Assembly (NCBI GenBank): GCA_024655945.1 | Contig: JANLFK010000005.1 | Location: forward strand, 186,317 to 250,316 | DNA length: 64,000 nt | From: a candidate division KSB1 bacterium | GTDB taxonomy: Bacteria > Zhuqueibacterota > Zhuqueibacteria > JANLFK01 > Oleimicrobiaceae | Direction of reading: 5' to 3' | Part shown: positions 61,166 through 64,000 of the stretch, in pieces | Layout: each line of letters opens with the position of its first letter | Numbering within the stretch: the first letter of the stretch is position 1 | Notes under the pieces: model-generated | The model's database searches: none | Seen by the model: only the letters and a program-made list of their open reading frames with translations | What the model was told of the DNA's origin: nothing | Position numbers and translations under genes: made by a program

Positions 61166-62413
61166 TCAAAACAGGCTGAGTTGCTCCTGGCCCTGCTGCT
61201 CGTCGTCGGCAAAGATTTCGATCTTGCCAAACTCCCCGTCGTGGCCAGGCACAATGTACAATTTGCCCTGCCTTACCCGCATGATCCCGGTAAGAATCCG
61301 TTCAGGCACAAAACTGGCAAGCTGACGCTCCTCCAGGTCGAGGAGGAGGCAGAACTCGCTCCCCGCTTCTGCCACCAGCCGCAGATACTCGTTCTGCACG
61401 CCCACGGTATCCACCCCCTGCCCCAGCGCCTCAGCGATAATCTCCTGCAGTGGAATGAGATGCACGGCAGGAACCGCATTGGCGGGCACGAAACCAGGCG
61501 GGCGGTCGGCGAGCTCATCAACTCGATGCATGACGCCAATGGTGAGCTGCCTGCCGCACACCGGGCAAAGACCGCCGTGGCGCTTGGTCTCCTCAGGCGA
61601 AAACACCACACCGCACCGCCGATGTCCGTCAAAGTGGTACTTCCCTTCTTCCGGGAAAAACTCGATGGTCATCAGGAAGCGCTGACGGTCGCCAGTCTCG
61701 ATGACCTCCTTGAGGCGGAAGTAGTCCAGCTCGCAGTCGAAAACGTTAGCCTCGCGCCCGATGCGCGAAGGCGAATGCGCATCGGAATTGGAGACCAACG
61801 TGATGTGATCCAGCTTGCACAGGCGCCAGTTCATGGCCGGGTCGGACGAAAGGCCGGTCTCGATGGCCTTGATGTGCGGCGTCATGTCCTGAAAGCACTC
61901 TTCCAAGGAATCGAATCCCGAGTTGGCGCCAAAGACCGAGAACCACGGCGTCCAGGCGTGGGCGGGGATCACCATTGCATCAGGACAGGCATCCAGGATC
62001 ACGCGCGTCAGGTCGCAAGCGGACAAGGCAAAGGTGGGACGTCCGTCCGCGTCCAACCTCCCGCGCACCTGCAAGGCCCTGATGATGGCGTCCGCCCCGA
62101 CAAGGGTCGGCACGTAGACCAAGAGGTGCACCTTGCGCGTCTTGCCCCCCTGGGCGTAGACGGCGGACAGTTCCGTGCTCAGCACAAAGCGCACGCTGCC
62201 GTCACCATCCTTGGGCAAGAGCAGGCCGTGTCCGTCCTCCTGGAGCGCGGCGGCTATTTCCTGCCGATACTTGGGGTGGGTAAAGTCGCCCGTGCCCATG
62301 AGCGCGATCCCTTTGCGCCGGGCCCACTTTGCCACCTCGGCGACACCCATGTCCTGGCTGGTGGCAATGCTGTAGCGCGAATGGATGTGCAAGTCGGCGA
62401 TGAATCGCGGCAC
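61166..62413 (-). CDS. Endonuclease Q family PHP-domain repair nuclease
   Basis: A 415-residue PHP-domain protein. The metal-binding N-terminus reads ADLHIHSRYS, followed by MGTGDFTHP and the Glu in STELSAVY. IPAHAWTPWFSVFG and SNSDAHSPS complete the site. A zinc finger (HRRCGVVF...GLCPVCGR) follows, then a C-terminal region. This is the arrangement of endonuclease Q, which cuts DNA 5' to deaminated bases such as hypoxanthine, uracil or xanthine. The last residues read EQLSLF, matching the bacterial sliding-clamp binding consensus. The start is GTG at 62413 with GAGG 7 bp upstream. It precedes the nitroreductase by 8 bp. Confidence 0.88.
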   Translation of the reverse strand: MPRFIADLHIHSRYSIATSQDMGVAEVAKWARRKGIALMGTGDFTHPKYRQEIAAALQEDGHGLLLPKDGDGSVRFVLSTELSAVYAQGGKTRKVHLLVYVPTLVGADAIIRALQVRGRLDADGRPTFALSACDLTRVILDACPDAMVIPAHAWTPWFSVFGANSGFDSLEECFQDMTPHIKAIETGLSSDPAMNWRLCKLDHITLVSNSDAHSPSRIGREANVFDCELDYFRLKEVIETGDRQRFLMTIEFFPEEGKYHFDGHRRCGVVFSPEETKRHGGLCPVCGRQLTIGVMHRVDELADRPPGFVPANAVPAVHLIPLQEIIAEALGQGVDTVGVQNEYLRLVAEAGSEFCLLLDLEERQLASFVPERILTGIMRVRQGKLYIVPGHDGEFGKIEIFADDEQQGQEQLSLF

Positions 62414-62470
62414 GTCTCGTCCTCAGAGGTCACTCAAAAACCTTGTCCCCATTCATGCAGCAGGGGGAAG

Positions 62471-63280
62471 TCAGGTCGCGCACAGAGGCAGCTCTCCACC
62501 CGTGGAGTCCCCAGCCACACTCTCATCGCTCAAGCCAATGCGACGCGCGTACTGCTTCCCTCTTTCCAGCAGCTCTTGGACGCTGTCCCGGAGCCTTTCG
62601 CTGAACAGGCGCAGGGTCTGCTTCTCATGACTCGCGATATAGTCGCGGATGTAGTGGGGGGCACCCACACGGAAAGTCAGCTTCCTGCCTGGAAAGTACG
62701 GATGTTCCGTGCCGCGCAGGGCGGTAGGCAGAATGGGGATGTCCTCCAACCCTTCGTGATGCAGGTCGTAGACGATCTTCGCCAGACCGTACTTGAAACG
62801 ACGCAGTCGCTCCGGGCGGGAGGTCCCGCCTTCGGGGAAGATGCACAGGAGGCTCCCCTGACGGAGTGCCTCCTTGGCCAGCGCAAAGAACGACTTGTCG
62901 TTCACCCCGCGTTTGACCGGAATGGTGCCGCAATAAGGCACACGCGTCACCATGACGCGCGCCGCCCAGTCACTGACCCTCCGAATGGTGCCCTTGGCCC
63001 AGGCGAAAGAGAAATGTTCCCGAATGTAGCGCTCCACCATCTCGCGGCAGACTTCCAGGTCGAAAAGCTCCGCAGTGCCGACAAAAGAGACGCGGCGGGG
63101 CACCACGCCTCCGATGAAGAAGATGTCTTTCCAGTTGATGTGGTTGGCGGCCAGCACCGCGGCCCCTTGACGAGGGATATGCTGCAGGCCGGACACGCAG
63201 ACGCGTTGCGTGCGCACCCACCACTCCGAACGTTTCTTCCACAGGTCATACAGCTTTTCGTTGAGGAGAACCCGGTCCAT
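62471..63280 (-). CDS. 1-acyl-sn-glycerol-3-phosphate acyltransferase (PlsC-like)
   Basis: A 269-residue membrane-associated acyltransferase. The catalytic H-x4-D motif is in ANHINWKDIFFIGG, and the glycerophosphate-binding block is IFPEGGTSRPE. PlsC adds the second acyl chain in phospholipid synthesis. The start at 63280 (MDRVLLNEKLYDLW) has GAGAGGG upstream; an upstream ATG (17 residues earlier) would give a hydrophobic extension of uncertain reality. It follows the deacetylase gene by 73 bp. Confidence 0.88.
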   Translation of the reverse strand: MDRVLLNEKLYDLWKKRSEWWVRTQRVCVSGLQHIPRQGAAVLAANHINWKDIFFIGGVVPRRVSFVGTAELFDLEVCREMVERYIREHFSFAWAKGTIRRVSDWAARVMVTRVPYCGTIPVKRGVNDKSFFALAKEALRQGSLLCIFPEGGTSRPERLRRFKYGLAKIVYDLHHEGLEDIPILPTALRGTEHPYFPGRKLTFRVGAPHYIRDYIASHEKQTLRLFSERLRDSVQELLERGKQYARRIGLSDESVAGDSTGGELPLCAT

Positions 63281-63353
63281 AGCCCTCTCGCCGGTAACTG
63301 CAAAGGTCGCCAAGCTGCACAGCAGCACCATCGCGCAGCGCCGACATGAGTTG

Positions 63354-64000
63354 CTACATCATCCGCGAGACGGTCACAAAAACATAACTCCTTTCCCGCA
63401 AGCCGTCGATAATGAGCGGCACCATCTTGTGCACCTGGTCGTCCTTGCGTTCCGTGCCCAGGTGCATGAGGATGATGGCCCCCGCAGCGCCTTGCGGTTC
63501 GGCCCGCCCAAAGTTCGCGATGCGCTCCACCACCTCCTCGGCCGAATGATAGGCCGGCGAGTTCTTGTCCGCCACCCAATCCAGCGTGTCCATGGTCTCC
63601 TTGCCGTTGCGCCCCATGGTCCAGCCCACCTGGCGGTAACCGAGCTCGGCGGCCCAGGCGCGGATTTCGGCATTGTGCTCCCCGTACGGTGCCCGCCACA
63701 GCTTGGCCATCTCTTTGCCGGTGACTTTCCGGAACAGCTCCTCGGTGGCGAGGAGCTCGCGTTGCAACAGCTCGCGCGTCACGCCAGGTCTGGTCAGGTG
63801 GCGGCCGTTTTCCGCGTAGGTGGTGAGATGCGGATGTGACCAGGTGTGGTTGCCAATCTCGTGTCCGTCGGCAACCATCAGCCGCACAAGATCGGGGTAA
63901 CGGCGGATAAAGGCTCCGGTGAGGAACATGGTGCAGTGCACGCCCTTGCTGCGCAGCGCCTCAAGAACCTCGGCCGCCGCGTTATCGGAAGACCCACCGT
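63354..64000 (-). CDS. Polysaccharide deacetylase (NodB homology), 5' end outside window
   Basis: A carbohydrate esterase family 4 protein, truncated at the window edge. The visible 215 residues begin GGSSDNAAAEVLEALRSKG and include HEIGNHTWSHPHLT (metal His residues), LWRAPYGEHN and the C-terminal IILMHLG with its catalytic His. Such enzymes remove N-acetyl groups from chitin oligosaccharides, peptidoglycan or exopolysaccharide. The reading frame continues through 64000 without a start, so the usual leader and first metal Asp lie outside. Confidence 0.92.
   Translation of the reverse strand, partial: GGSSDNAAAEVLEALRSKGVHCTMFLTGAFIRRYPDLVRLMVADGHEIGNHTWSHPHLTTYAENGRHLTRPGVTRELLQRELLATEELFRKVTGKEMAKLWRAPYGEHNAEIRAWAAELGYRQVGWTMGRNGKETMDTLDWVADKNSPAYHSAEEVVERIANFGRAEPQGAAGAIILMHLGTERKDDQVHKMVPLIIDGLRERSYVFVTVSRMM

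Overview
The window is a GC-rich stretch (AT-richer only around 53.7-55.0 kb) of a chromosome from a Gram-negative bacterium. Evidence for an outer membrane and periplasm: many lipoprotein and signal peptides, a LolA-like protein, paired M16 peptidases and secreted glycosidases. The gene mix (MglA with Roadblock partners, endonuclease Q, DUF4252, DUF1080, GH97/GH29 with PA14 modules) suggests a little-cultured lineage near the FCB group (for example KSB1 or Calditrichota-like). That placement is a low-confidence inference. No integrase, transposase, CRISPR array or rRNA was seen. One tRNA gene is present.

1-17.5 kb (nearly all minus strand) is mostly housekeeping: partial engB, clpX, clpP (catalytic Asp replaced by Asn), tig, tRNA-Leu(UAG), an NtrC-like regulator that has lost both its phospho-acceptor Asp and its GAFTGA loop, a secreted protein behind a sigma54-like promoter, a UMF1/Atg22-type transporter with a soluble insert, a Roadblock-MglA-Roadblock polarity or GTPase-switch cluster, a phosphoesterase, sbcD-priA, and an ECF sigma/anti-sigma/secreted-protein operon.

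18-27 kb holds a DedA protein, a GH97 glycosidase, an AbiEii-AbiEi toxin-antitoxin pair in reversed order with a clear palindromic operator, a GH2 glycosidase lipoprotein and an exported galactose mutarotase. 27-37 kb is an L-fucose locus: GH29 fucosidase, an acetate/propionate kinase paralogue, L-fucose isomerase, a rhamnulokinase-type kinase, a Na+/sugar symporter and a PLP decarboxylase. 37-45 kb is a probable keto-sugar/3-keto-glycoside locus: DoxX, two Gfo/Idh/MocA oxidoreductases, an MFS permease, a sugar-isomerase-like lipoprotein and a lipoprotein with three tandem DUF1080 domains. 45-50 kb carries a catalytic/non-catalytic M16 peptidase pair and an NhaC-type antiporter.

50-64 kb (minus strand) starts with an uncharacterised two-gene operon, an octopine-dehydrogenase-family enzyme and a cobalamin-binding protein with an altered B12 motif. 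A LolA-like protein follows, then an AT-rich restriction locus in which a NotI-like endonuclease sits next to a wrecked D12-class adenine methyltransferase. A 12-gene colinear run follows: polysaccharide deacetylase, acyltransferase, endonuclease Q with a C-terminal clamp-binding-like motif, nitroreductase, SfsA, peroxiredoxin, AlkZ-related protein, His-rich metal transporter, then an ECF sigma/anti-sigma/DUF4252 set.

Several vegetative promoters with an exact 17-bp spacer could be read by eye and helped choose start codons. The strongest candidates for something undescribed are the B12/opine-dehydrogenase operon, the orphaned NotI-like enzyme and the degenerate enhancer-binding protein.
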